Below, in pieces: positions 12,378 through 26,500 of a stretch of 64,000 nt of DNA. A program made the position numbers and the translations under genes. Below the pieces are notes generated by a model, which saw only the letters and a list, made by a program, of their open reading frames with translations, was not told the DNA's origin and did no database searches. Numbering within the stretch: position 1 is the first letter of the stretch; every line of letters begins with the position of its first letter. Source of the stretch: Megachile rotundata (taxonomy: Eukaryota > Arthropoda > Insecta > Hymenoptera > Megachilidae); the NCBI RefSeq assembly GCF_050947335.1, contig NW_027473317.1, positions 4,898,001-4,962,000 on the forward strand, written 5' to 3'.

Positions 12378-15300
12378 ATTGTATGATTGTGATTGTATGA
12401 TTGTGATTGTATGATTGTGATTGTATAGTAGTAATTGTGTGATTGTCATCATGATTGTGATTGTATGATTGCGATCGTATGATTGTGATTGTTGAACTGC
12501 GATTGTATGATTGTGATTGTATGATTGTGATTGTATGATTGTGATTGTATGATTGCGATTGTATAATTGTGATTGTATGATTGCGATTTTATGATTGTGA
12601 TTGTATGATTGTGATCGTATGATTGTAATCGTATAATTGTGATCGTATGATTGTGATCGTATGATTGTGATTCTATGATTGTGATTCTATGATTGTGATT
12701 GTATGATGGTGATTGTATGCTGGTGACTGTATTATTGTGATTGTATGATTGTGATTGTATGATTGTGATTGTATGATTGTGATTGTATGATTGTGATTGT
12801 ATGATTGTGATTGTATGATTGTGATTGTATGATTGTGATTGTATGATTGTGATTGTATGATTGTGATTGTATGACTGTGATTGTATGATTGTGATTGTAT
12901 GATTGTGATTGTATGATTGTGATTGTATGATTTTGAATGTATGATTGCTATAGTATAATTGTGATTGTATGATTGTGTTTGTATGATTGTATTTGGGTGA
13001 TTTTAATTGTATGATTGCGATTGTATGATTGTGATTGTATGATTGTGATTGTATAATTGTGATTGTATGATTGTGATTGTATGATTGTGATTGTATGATT
13101 GTGATTGTATGATTGTGATTGTATGATTGTGATTGTATGATTGTGATTATATAATTGTGATTGTATGATTGTGATTGTATGATTGTGATTGTATGATTGT
13201 GATTGTATGATTGTGATTGTATGATTGTGATTGTATGATTGTGATTGTATGATTGTGATTGTATGTTTGTGATCGTATGATTGTGATCGTTTGATTGTGG
13301 TTGTATAATTACGGTTCTATTATTGTGATTGTATGATTGTGATTGCATGATTGTGATTGTATGATTGTTTCTGTATAGTAGTAATTGTATGATTGTCATC
13401 GTATGATTGTGATTGTATGATTGTGATTGTATGATTGTGATTGTATGATTGTGATTGTATGATTGTGATTGTATGATTGTGATGGTATGATTGTGATTGT
13501 ATGATTGTGATTGTATGATTGTGATTGTATGATTGTGATTGTATAATTGTGAATGTATGATTGTGATTGTATGATTGTGTTTGTATGATTGTTTCTGTAT
13601 AGTAGTAATTGTATGATTGTCATCGTATGATTGTGATTGTATGATTGTGATTGTATGATTGCGATTGTATGATTGGGATTGTATGATTGCGATTGTATGA
13701 TTGGGATTGTATGATTGTGATGTATGATTGTGTTTAGGAGATTGTAATTGTATGATTGCGATTTTATGATTCTGATTGTATGATTGTGATCGTATGATTG
13801 TAATCGTATAATTGTGATCGTATGATTGTGATCGTATGATTGTGATTCTAAGATTGTGATTCTATGATTGTGATTCTATGATTGTGATTCTATGATTGTG
13901 ATTGTATGATTGTGATTGTATGATTGTGATTGTATGATTGTGATTGTATGACTGTGATTGTATGATTGTGATTGTATGATTGTGATTGTATGATTGTGAT
14001 TGTATGATTTTGAATGTATGATTGCTATAGTATAATTGTGATTGTATGATTGTGTTTGTATGATTGTATTTGGGTGATTTTAATTGTATGATTGCGATTG
14101 TATGATTGTGATTGTATGATTGTGATTGTATGATTGTGATTGTATGATTGTGATTGTATGATTGTGATTGTATGATTGTGATTGTATGATTGTGATTGTA
14201 TGATTGTGATTGTATGATTGTGATTATATAATTGTGATTGTATGATTGTGATTGTATGATTGTGATTGTATGATTGTGATTGTATGATTGTGATTGTATG
14301 ATTGTGATTGTATGATTGTGATTGTATGATTGTGATTGTATGATTGTGATTGTATGTTTGTGATCGTATGATTGTGATCGTTTGATTGTGGTTGTATAAT
14401 TACGGTTCTATTATTGTGATTGTATGATTGTGATTGCATGATTGTGATTGTATGATTGTTTCTGTATAGTAGTAATTGTATGATTGTCATCGTATGATTG
14501 TGATTGTATGATTGTGATTGTATGATTGTGATTGTTTGATTGCGATTGTATGATTGTGATTGTATGATTGTGATTGTATAATTGTGAATGTATGATTGTG
14601 ATTGTATGATTGTGTTTGTATGATTGTTTCTGTATAGTAGTAATTGTATGATTGTCATCGTATGATTGTGATTGTATGATTGTGATTGTGTGATTGTGAT
14701 TGTATGATTGTGATTGTATGATTGTGATTGTATAATTGTGAATGTATGATTGTGATTGTATGATTGTGTTTGTATGATTGTTTCTGTATAGTAGTAATTG
14801 TATGATTGTCATCGTATGATTGTGATTGTATGATTGTGATTGTATGATTGCGATTCTATGATTGGGATTGTATGATTGCGATTGTATGATTGGGATTGTA
14901 TGATTGTGATGTATGATTGTGATTGTATGATTGTGATGGTATGATTGTGATTGTATGATTGTGATTGTATGATTGTGATTGTATGATTGTGATTGTATAA
15001 TTGTGAATGTATGATTGTGATTGTATGATTGTGTTTGTATGATTGTTTCTGTATAGTAGTAATTGTATGATTGTCATCGTATGATTGTGATTGTATGATT
15101 GTGATTGTATGATTGCGATTGTATGATTGGGATTGTATGATTGCGATTGTATGATTGGGATTGTATGATTGTGATGTATGATTGTGTTTAGGAGATTGTA
15201 ATTGTATGATTGCGATTTTATGATTCTGATTGTATGATTGTGATCGTATGATTGTAATCGTATAATTGTGATCGTATGATTGTGATCGTATGATTGTGAT

Positions 15301-15990
15301 TCTAAGATTGTGATTCTATGATTGTGATTCTATGATTGTGATTGTATGATTGTGATTGTATGATTGTGATTGTATGATTGTGATTGTATGATTGTGATTG
15401 TATGATTGTGATTGTATGATTGTTTTTGTATAGAAGTAATTGTATGATTGTCATCGTATGATTGTGATTGTATCATTGTGATTGTATGATTGTGATTGTA
15501 TGATTGTGAATTTATGATTGTGATTGTATGATTGTGAGTGTATGATTGTGATTGTATGATTGTGATTGTATGATTGTGATTGTATGATTGCGGTTGTATG
15601 ATTGGGATTGTATGATTGCGATTGTATGATTGGGATTGTATGATTGTGATCGTATGATTGTAATCGTATAATTGTGATCGTATGATTGTGATCGTATGAT
15701 TGTGATCGTATGATTGTGATTCTATGATTGTGATTCTATGATTGTGATTGTATGCTGGTGACTGTATTATTGTGATTGTATGATTGTGATTGTATGATTG
15801 TGATTGTATGATTGTGATTGTATGATTGTGATTGTATGATTGTGATTGTATGATTGTGATTGTATGATTGTGATTGTATGACTGTGATTGTATGATTGTG
15901 ATTGTATGATTGTGATTGTATGATTGTGATTTTATGATTGTGATTGTATCATTGTGATTGTATGATTGTGATTGTATGATTGTGATTGTA
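12378..15990. repeat. 3,649-bp tandem duplication, copy 2
   Basis: Second copy of 8,729-12,377, head to tail and with no difference found in the marker words compared. It runs to about 15,985, where GCGATTGTATCATTG follows instead of the plain units seen at 12,336, so it is very slightly short of a full period. Near identity over more than 3.6 kb in a fast-changing minisatellite implies a very recent event, or an assembly duplication. Confidence 0.93.
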
Positions 15991-18369
15991 TGATTGCGAT
16001 TGTATCATTGTGATTGTATGATTGTGATTATATGATTGTGATGGTATGATTGTGATTGTATGATTGTGATTGCATGATTGTGATTTTATGATTGTGGTTG
16101 TATGATTGCGATTGTATGATTGTGATTGTATGATTGCGATTGTATAATTGTGATTGTATGATTGCGATTTTATGATTGTGATTGTATGATTGTGATCGTA
16201 TGATTGTAATCGTATAATTGTGATCGTATGATTGTGATCGTATGATTGTGATTCTATGATTGTGATTCTATGATTGTGATTGTATGATTGTGATTGTATG
16301 ATTGTGATTGTATGCTGGTGACTGTATTATTGTGATTGTATGATTGTGATTGTATGATTGTGATTGTATGAATGTGATTGTATGATTGTGATTGTATGAT
16401 TGTGATTGCGTGATTGTGATTGTATGATTGTGATTGTATGATTGTGATTGTATGATTGTGATTGTTGAACTGCGATTGTATGATTGTGATTGTATGATTG
16501 TGATTGTATGATTGTGATTGTATGATTGTGATTGTATGATTGTGATTGTATGATTGTGATTGTATGATTGTGATTGTATGATTGTGATTGTATGATTGTG
16601 ATTATATAATTGTGATTGTATGATTGTGATTGTATGATTGTGATTGTATCATTGTGATTGTATGATTGTGATTGTATGATTGCGATTGTATCATTGTGAT
16701 TGTATGATTGTGATTATATGATTGTGATTGTATGATTGTGATTGTATGATTGTGATTGTATGATTGTGATTGTATGATTGTGGTTGTATGATTGCGAATG
16801 TATGATTGTGATTGTATGATTGCGATTGTATAATTGTGATTGTATGATTGCGATTTTATGATTGTGATCGTATGATTGTAATCGTATAATTGTGATCGTA
16901 TGATTGTGATCGTATGATTGTGATTCTATGATTGTGATTCTATGATTGTGATTGTATGATTGTGATTGTATGCTGGTGACTGTATTATTGTGATTGTATG
17001 ATTGTGATTGTATTATTGTGATTGTATGATTGTGATTGTATGATTGTGATTGTATGATTGTGATTGTATGATTGTGATTGTATGATTGTGATTGTATGAT
17101 TGTGATTGTATGATTGTGATTGTATGATTGTGATTGTATGATTGTGATTGTTGAACTGCGATTGTATGATTGTGATTGTATGATTGTGATTGTATGATTG
17201 TGATTGTATGATTGTGATTGTATGATTGTGATTGTATGATTGTGATTGTATGATTGTGATTGTATGATTGTGATTGTATGATTGTGATTGTATGATTGTG
17301 ATTGTATGATTGTGATTGTATGATTGTGATTGTATGATTGTGATTGTATAGTAGTAATTGTGCGATTGTCATCGTATGATTGTGATTGTATGATTGCGAT
17401 CATATGATTGTGATTGTTGAACTGCGATTGTATGATTGTGATTGTATGATTGTGATTGTATGATTGTGATTGTATGATTGTGATTGTATGATTGTGATTG
17501 TATGATTGTGATTGTATGATTGTGATTGTATGATTGTGATTGTATGATTGTGATTGTATGACTGTGATTGTATGATTGTGATTGTATGATTGTTATAGTA
17601 TGATTGTGATTGTATGATTGTGTTTGTATGATTGTATTTGGGTGATTTTAATTGTATGATTGCGATTGTATGATTGTGATTGTATGATTGTGATTGTATG
17701 ATTGCGATTGTATGATTGTGATTGTATGATTGTGATTATATGATTGTGATTGTATGATTGCGATTGTATGATTGTGATTGTATGATTGCGATTGTATAAT
17801 TGTGATTGTATGATTGTGATTGTATGATTGTGATTGTATGATTGTGATTGTATGCTGGCGACTGTATTATTGTGATTGCGTGATTGTGAGTGTATGATTG
17901 TGATTGTATGATTGTGGTTGTATGATTGTGATTGTATGATTGTGATTGTATGCTTGTGATTGTATGATTGTGATTGTATGATTGTGATTGTATGATTGTG
18001 ATTGTATGATTGTGATTGTATGATTGTGATTGTATGATTGTGATTGTATGATTGTGATTGTATGATTGTGATTGTATGATTGTGATTGTATGATTGTGAT
18101 TGTATGATTGTGATTGTATGATTGTGATTGTATGATTGTGATTGTATGATTGTGATGGTATGATTGTGATGGTATGATTGTGCTTGTATGACTGTGATTG
18201 TATGATTGTGATTGTATGATTGTGATTGTATGATTGTGATTGTATGATTGTGAATGTATGATTGTGATTGTATGATTGTTTCTGTATAGTAGTAATTGTA
18301 TGATTGTCATCGTATGATTGTGATTGTATGATTGTGATTGTATGATTGTGATTCTATGATTGTGATTGT
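15991..18369. repeat. 14-bp array segment related to 3-5 kb
   Basis: Ordinary 14-bp units with markers shared with 2,800-4,480: GCTGGTGACTGTATTATTG near 16,313 and 16,970, TTGAACTGCG near 16,465, 17,150 and 17,417, and TATAGTAGTAATTGTGCGATTG near 17,347-17,368. Copy order is the same but spacings differ, so several units were gained or lost. The tract at about 17,950-18,150 is nearly pure consensus. Confidence 0.75.
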
Positions 18370-20690
18370 ATGATTGTTTCTGTATAGTAGTAATTGTATG
18401 ATTGTCATCGTATGATTGTGATTGTATGATTGTGATTCTATGATTGTGATTGTATTATTGTGATTGCATGATTGTGATTGCATGATTGTGATAGTATGAT
18501 TGTGATTGTATGATTGTGATTGTATGATTGTGATTGTATGATTGTGATTGTATGATTGTGATTGTATGATTGTGATTGTATGATTGTGAATGTATGATTG
18601 TGATTGTATGATTGTGATTGTATGATTGTTTCTGTATAGTAGTAATTGTATGATTGTCATCGTATGATTGTGATTGTATGATTGTGATTGTATGATTGTG
18701 ATTGTATGATTGTGATGGTATGATTGTGATTGTATGATTGTGATTGTATGATTGTGATTGTATAATTGTGAATGTATGATTGTGATTGTATGATTGTGTT
18801 TGTATGATTGTTTCTGTATAGTAGTAATTGTATGATTGTCATCGTATGATTGTGATTGTATGATTGTGATTGTATGATTGTGATTGTATGATTGTGATTG
18901 TATGATTGTGATTGTATGATTGTGATTGTATGATTGTGATTGTATGATTGCGATTGTATGATTGGGATTGTATGATTGCGATTGTATGATTGGGATTGTA
19001 TGATTGTGATGTATGATTGTGTTTAGGAGATTGTAATTGTATGATTGCGATTTTATGATTCTGATTGTATGATTGTGATCGTATGATTGTAATCGTATAA
19101 TTGTGATCGTATGATTGTGATCGTATGGTTGTGATTCTATGATTGTGATTCTATGATTGTGATTCTATGATTGTGATTGTATGATTGTGATTGTATGATT
19201 GTGATTGTATGATTGTGATTGTATGATTGTGATTGTATGATTGTTTTTGTATAGAAGTAATTGTATGATTGTCATCGTATGATTGTGATTGTATCATTGT
19301 GATTGTATGATTGTGATTGTATGATTGTGAATTTATGATTGTGATTGTATGATTGTGAGTGTATGATTGTGATTGTATGATTGTGATTGTATGATTGTGA
19401 TTGTATGATTGTGATTGTATGATTGTGATTGTATGATTGCGATTGTATGATTGTGATTGTATGATTGTGATTGTATAATTGTGAATGTATGATTGTGATT
19501 GTATGATTGTGTTTGTATGATTGTTTCTGTATAGTAGTAATTGTATGATTGTCATCGTATGATTGTGATTGTATGATTGTGATTGTATGATTGTGATTGT
19601 ATGATTGTGATTGTATGATTGTGATTGTATGATTGTGATTGTATGGTTGTGATTGCATGATTGTGATTGTATGATTGCGATTGTATGATTGGGATTGTAT
19701 GATTGCGATTGTATGATTGGGATTGTATGATTGTGATGTATGATTGTGTTTAGGAGATTGTAATTGTATGATTGCGATTTTATGATTCTGATTGTATGAT
19801 TGTGATCGTATGATTGTAATCGTATAATTGTGATCGTATGATTGTGATCGTATGGTTGTGATTCTATGATTGTGATTGTATGATTGTGATTGTATGATTG
19901 TGATTGTATGATTGTGATTGTATGATTGTGATTGTATGATTGCGATTGTATGATTGTGATTGTATGATTGTGATTGTATAATTGTGAATGTATGATTGTG
20001 ATTGTATGATTGTGTTTGTATGATTGTTTCTGTATAGTAGTAATTGTATGATTGTCATCGTATGATTGTGATTGTATGATTGTGATTGTATGATTGTGAT
20101 TGTATGATTGTGATTGTATGATTGTGATTGTATGATTGTGATTGTATGATTGTGATTGTATGATTGCGATTGTATGATTGGGATTGTATGATTGCGATTG
20201 TATGATTGGGATTGTATGATTGTGATGTATGATTGTGTTTAGGAGATTGTAATTGTATGTTTGCGATTTTATGATTCTGATTGTATGATTGTGATCGTAT
20301 GATTGTAATCGTATAATTGTGATCGTATGATTGTGATCGTATGATTGTGATTCTATGATTGTGATTCTATGATTGTGATTCTATGATTGTGATTGTATGA
20401 TTGTGATTGTATGATTGTGATTGTATGATTGTGATTGTATGATTGTGATTGTATGATTGTTTTTGTATAGAAGAAATTGTATGATTGTCATCGTATGATT
20501 GTGATTGTATCATTGTGATTGTCTGATTGTGATTGTATGATTGTGAATTTATGATTGTGATTGTATGATTGTGAGTGTATGATTGTGATTGAATGATTGT
20601 GATTGTATGATTGTGATTGTATGATTGTGATTGTATGATTGTGATTGTATGATTGTGATTGTATGATTGTGATTGTATGATTGTTTATGT
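18370..20690. repeat. Dispersed copy of the 5.8-8.7 kb region
   Basis: Variant order matches the left domain. The minus-strand conceptual translation of 18,657-18,842 equals that of 6,686-6,871 (offset 11,971). That of 19,151-19,555 matches 7,194-7,598 (offset 11,957) with a very few changes. The offset steps by 14, one unit. GTTTAGGAGA occurs at 19,021, 19,748 and 20,237, parallel to 7,064, 7,749 and 8,546 but with spacings of 727 and 489 bp. Compared with the left domain, about 0.57 kb (roughly 6.05-6.62 kb) is missing near 18,590. Confidence 0.82.
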
Positions 20691-21500
20691 ATGATTGTGA
20701 TTGTATAGTAGTAATTGTGTGATTGTCATCATGATTGTGATTGTATGATTGCGATCGTATGATTGTGATTGTTGAACTGCGATTGTATGATTGTGATTGT
20801 ATGATTGTGATTGTATGATTGTGATTGTATAATTGCGATTGTATAATTGTGATTGTATGATTGCGATTTTATGATTGTGATTGTATGATTGTGATCGTAT
20901 GATTGTAATCGTATAATTGTGATCGTATGATTGTGATCGTATGATTGTGATTCTATGATTGTGATTCTATGATTGTGATTGTATGATTGTGATTGTATGA
21001 TTGTGATTGTATGATTGTGATTGTATGATTGTGATTGTATGATTGTGATTGTATGATTGTGATTGTATGATTGTGATTGTATGACTGTGATTGTATGATT
21101 GTGATTGTATGATTGTGATTGTATGATTGTGATTGTATGATTTTGAATGTATGATTGCTATAGTATAATTGTGATTGTATGATTGTGTTTGTATGATTGT
21201 ATTTGGGTGATTTTAATTGTATGATTGCGATTGTATGATTGTGATTGTATGATTGTGATTGTATGATTGTGATTGTATGATTGTGATTGTATGATTGTGA
21301 TTGTATGATTGTGATTGTATGATTGTGATTGTATGATTGTGATTGTATGATTGTGATTATATAATTGTGATTGTATGATTGTGATTGTATGATTGTGATT
21401 GTATGTTTGTGATCGTATGATTGTGATCGTTTGATTGTGGTTGTATAATTACGGTTCTATTATTGTGATTGTATGATTGTGATTGCATGATTGTGATTGT
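20691..21500. repeat. Third relative of the start of the 3,649-bp unit
   Basis: TATAGTAGTAATTGTGTGATTGTCATCATG at 20,704 on, followed by the 13-bp unit with TTGAACTGCG at 20,772, repeats the opening of the 3,649-bp units (8,775 and 12,424). The copy proceeds through TTTTGAATGTATGATTGCTATAG (about 21,140) to GTGGTTGTATAATTACGG (about 21,437), with internal losses. It shows the 3,649-bp unit existed before its tandem duplication. Confidence 0.78.
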
Positions 21501-23500
21501 ATGATTGTGATTGTATGATTGTGATCGTATGATTGTGTTTGTTTGATTGCGATTGTATGATTGTGATTGTATGATTGTGATTGTATGATTGTGATTGTAT
21601 GATTGTGATTGTATGATTGTGATTGTATGATTGTGGTTGTATGATTGTGATTACATGGTTGTGATTGTATGATTGTGATTGTATGATTTTGATTGTATGA
21701 TTGTTATAGTATGATTGTGATTGTATGATTGTGTTTGTATGATTGTGTTTGTATGATTGTATTTGGGTGATTTTAATTGTATGATTGCGATTGTATGATT
21801 GTGATTGTATGATTGTGATTGTATAATTGCGATTGTATCATTGTGATTGTATGATTGTGATTATATGATTGTGATTGTATGATTGTGATTGTATGATTGT
21901 TTCTGTATAGTAGTAATTGTATGATTGTCATCGTATGATTGTGATTGTGTGATTGTGATTGTATGATTGTGATTGTATGATTGTGATTGTATGATTGTGA
22001 TTGTATGATTGTGATCGTATGATTGTAATCGTATAATTGTGATCGTATGATTGTGATCGTATGATTGTGATTCTATGATTGTGATTCTATGATTGTGATT
22101 GTATGATTGTGATTGTATGCTGGTGACTGTATTATTGTGATTGTATGATTGTGATTGTATGATTGTGATTGTATGATTGTGATTGTATGATTGTGATGGT
22201 ATGATTGTGATTGTATGATTGTGAGCGTATGATTGTGATTGTATGATTGTGATTGTATGATTGTGAATATATGATTGTGATTGTATGATTGTGATTGTAT
22301 GATTGTGATTGTATGATTGTGATTGTATGATTGTTTCTGTATAGTAGTAATTGTATGATTGTCATCGTATGATTGTGATTGTATGATTGTGATTGTATGA
22401 TTGTGATTGTATGATTGTGATTGTATGATTGTGATTGTATGATTGTGATCGTATGATTGTAATCGTATAATTGTGATCGTATGATTGTGATCGTATGATT
22501 GTGATTCTATGATTGTGATTCTATGATTGTGATTGTATGATTGTGATTGTATGCTGGTGACTGTATTATTGTGATTGTATGATTGTGATTGTATGATTGT
22601 GATTGTATGATTGTGATTGTATGATTGTGATTGTATGATTGTGATTGTATGATTGTGATTGTATGATTGTGATTGTATGATTGTGATTGTATGATTGTGA
22701 TTGTATGATTGTGATTGTATGATTGTGATTGTATGATTGTGATTGTATGATTGTGATTGTATGATTGTGATTGTATGATTGCGATTGTATGATTGTGATT
22801 GTATGATTGTGATTGTATGATTGTATTTGGGAGATTGTAATTGTATGATTGCGATTTTATGATTGTGATTGTATGATTGTGATCGAATGATTGTAATCGT
22901 ATAATAGTGATCGTATGATTGTGATCGTATGATTGTGATTCTATGATTGTGATTCTATGATTGTGATTCTATGATTGTGATTCTATGATTGTGGTTCTAT
23001 GATTGTGATTCTATGATTGTGATTGTATGATTGTGATTGTATGCTGGTGACTGTATTATTGTGATTGTATGATTGTGATTGTATGATTGTGATTGTATAA
23101 TTGTGATTGTATGATTGTGATTGTATGATTGTGATTGTATGATTGTGATTGTATGATTGTGATTGTATGATTGTGATTGTATGATTGTGATTGTATGATT
23201 GTGATTGTAAGATTGTGATTGTATGATTTTGAATGTATGATTGCTATAGTATAATTGTGATTGTATGATTGTGTTTGTATGATTGTATTTGTGTGATTTT
23301 AATTGTATGATTGCGATTGTATGATTGTGATTGTATCATTGTGATTGTATGATTGTGATTGTATGATTGTGATTGTATCATTGTGATTGAATGATTGTGA
23401 GTGTATGACTGTGATTGTACGGTTGCGATCGTATGATTGTGATTCTTTGACTGCGATTGTATGATTGTGATTGTGTGATTGTGATTGTATGATTGTGATT
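21501..23500. repeat. Boundary zone between two variant domains of the 14-bp array
   Basis: Left-domain markers make their last regular appearance here: ACATGGTTGTG at about 21,653 and TTTTGATTGTATGATTGTTATAG at about 21,685. The first right-domain markers follow: ATTTGGGAGATTGTAATTG at 22,825 and TACGGTTGCGATCG at 23,418. The GTTTAGGAGA cassette never occurs right of 20,237. Units between about 22,570 and 22,785 are nearly pure consensus. No foreign sequence is inserted. Confidence 0.7.
23380..23462. repeat. Cassette C: GATTGAATGATTGTGAGTG...TACGGTTGCGATCG...CTTTGACTGCG
   Basis: This marker run is specific to the right domain. TACGGTTGCG or its variant TATGGTTGCG appears at about 23,418, 26,287, 27,366 (with GCGAACG), 28,387, 29,158, 29,633, 31,016, 31,507, 35,941, 36,588, 37,357, 37,580, 38,321 and 38,799, usually followed about 25 bp on by CTTTGACTGCG. 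None was found left of 23 kb. Confidence 0.85.
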
Positions 23501-26500
23501 GTATGATTGTGATTGTATGATTGTGATTGTATGCTGGTGACTGTATTATTGTGATTGTATGATTGTGATTGTATGATTGTGATTGTATGATTGTGATTGT
23601 ATGATTGTGATTGTATGATTGTGATTGTATGATTGTGATTGTATGATTGTGATTGTATGATTCTGATTGTATGATTGTGATTGTATGATTGTGATTGTAT
23701 GATTGTGAATGTATGATTGTGAATGTATGATTGTTTCTGTATAGCAGTAATTGTATGATTGTCATCGTATGATTGTGATTATACGATTGTGATTGTATGA
23801 TTGTGATTGTATGATTGTAATTGTATGATTGTGATTGTATGATTGTGAATGTATGATTGTGATTGTATGATTGTGATTGTATGATTGTTTCTGTATAGTA
23901 GTAATTGTATGATTGTCATCGTATGATTGTGATTGTATGATTGTGATTGTATGATTGTGATTGTATGATTGTGATTGTATGATTGTGATTGTATGATTGT
24001 GATTGTATGATTGTGATTGTATGATTGTGATTGTATGATTGTGATCGTATGATTGTAATCGTATAATTGTGATCGTATGATTGTGATCGTATGATTGTGA
24101 TTCTATGATTGTGATTCTATGATTGTGATTGTATGATTGTGATTGTATGCTGGTGACTGTATTATTGTGACTGTATGATTGTGATTGTATGATTGTGATT
24201 GTATGATTGTGATCGTATGATTGTGATTCTATGATTGTGATTCTATGATTGTGATTGTATGATTGTGATTGTATGCTGGTGACTGTATTATTGTGATTGT
24301 ATGATTGTGATTGTATGATTTTGATTGTATAATTGTGATTGTATGATTGTGATTGTATGATTGTGATTGTATGATTGTGATTGTATGATTGTGATTGTAT
24401 GATTGTGATTGTATGATTGTTTCTGTATAGTAGTAATTGTATGATTGTCATCGTATGATTGTGATTGTATGATTGTGATTGTATGATTGTGATTGTATGA
24501 TTGTGATGGTATGATTGTGATTGTATGATTGTGATTGTATGATTGTGATTGTATGATTGTGATAGTATGATTGTGAATGTATGATTGTGATTGTATGATT
24601 GTGATTGTATGATTGTTTCTGTATAGTAGTAATTGTATGATTGTCATCGTATGATTGTGATTGTATGATTGTGATTGTATGATTGTGATTGTATGATTGT
24701 GATTGTATGATTGTGATTGTATGATTGTGATTGTATGATTGTGATTGTATGATTGCGATTGTATGATTGGGATTGTATGATTGCGATTGTATGATTGGGA
24801 TTGTATGATTGTGATTGTATGATTGCGATCGTATGATTGTAATCGTATAATTGTGATCGTATGATTGTGATCGTATGATTGTGATTCTATGATTGTGATT
24901 CTATGATTGTGATTCTATGATTGTGATTGGATGATTGTGATTGTATGCTGGTGACTGTATTATTGTGATTGTATGATTGTGATTGTATGATTGTGATTGT
25001 ATGATTGTGATTGTATGATTGTGATTGTATGATTGTGATTGTATGATTGTGATTGTATGATTGTGATTGTATGATTGTGATTGTATGATTGTGATTGTAT
25101 GATTGTGATTGTTGAACTGCGATTGTATGATTGTGATTGTATGATTGTGATTGTATGATTGTGATTGTATGATTGTGATTGTTTGATTGTGATTGTATGA
25201 TTGTGATTGTATGATTGTGATTGTATGATTGTGATTGTATGATTGTGATTGTATGATTGTGATTGTATGATTGTGATTGTATGATTGTGATTGTATGATA
25301 GTGATTGTATGATTGTGATTGTATGATTGTGATTGTATGTTTGTGATCGTATGATTGTGATCGTTTGATTGTGGTTGTATAATTACGATTCTATTATTGT
25401 GATTGTATGATTGTGATTGCATGATTGTGATTGTATGATTGTGATTGTATGATTGTGATGGTATGATTGTGTTTGTTTGATTGCGATGTATGATTGTGAT
25501 TGTATGATTGTGATTGTATGATTGTGATTGTATGATTGTGATTGTATGATTGTGATTGTATGATTGTCATTGTATGATTGTGATTGTATGATTGTGATTG
25601 TATGATTGTGATTGTATGATTGTGATTGTATGATTGTGATTGTATGATTGTGATTGTATGATTGTTTCTGTATAGTAGTAATTGTATGATTGTCATCGTA
25701 TGATTGTGATTGTATGATTGTGATTGTATGATTGTGATTGTATGATTGTGATGGTATGATTGTGATTGTATGATTGTGATTGTATGATTGTGATTGTATG
25801 ATTGTGATTGTATGATTGTGATAGTATGATTGTGAATGTATGATTGTGATTCTATGATTGTGATTCTATGATTGTGATTGTATGATTGTGATTGTATGCT
25901 GGTGACTGTATTATTGTGATTGTATGATTGTGATTGTATGATTGTGATTGTATGATTGTGATTGTATGATTGTGATTGTATGATTGTGATTGTATGATTG
26001 TGATTGTATGATTGTGATTGTATGATTGTGATTGTATGATTGTGATTGTATGATTGTGATTGTATGATTGTAATTGTATGATTGTGATTGTATGATTGTG
26101 ATTGTATGATTGTGATTGTATGATTGTGATTGTATGATTGTGATTGTATGATTGTGATTGTATGATTGTGATTGTATGATTGTGATTGTATGATTGTGAT
26201 TGTATGATTGTGATTGTATGATTGTGATTGTATGATTGTGATTGTATCATTGTGATTGAATGATTGTGAGTGTATGATTGTGATTGTACGGTTGCGATCG
26301 TATGATTGTGATTCTTTGACTGCGATTGTATGATTGTGATTGTGTGATTGTGATGGTATGATTGTGATTGTATGATTGTGATTGTATGACTGTGATTGTA
26401 TGATTGTGATTGTATGATTGTGATTGTATGATTGTGATTGTATGATTGTGAATGTATGATTGTGATTGTATGATTGTGATTGTATGATTGTTTCTGTATA

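Noticed and set aside
2151..20243. Telomere-like words (TTTAGG within GTTTAGGAG)
   Set aside because: Each occurs once per cassette and is never in tandem, so it is a chance variant of the 14-bp unit, not interstitial telomere repeat.
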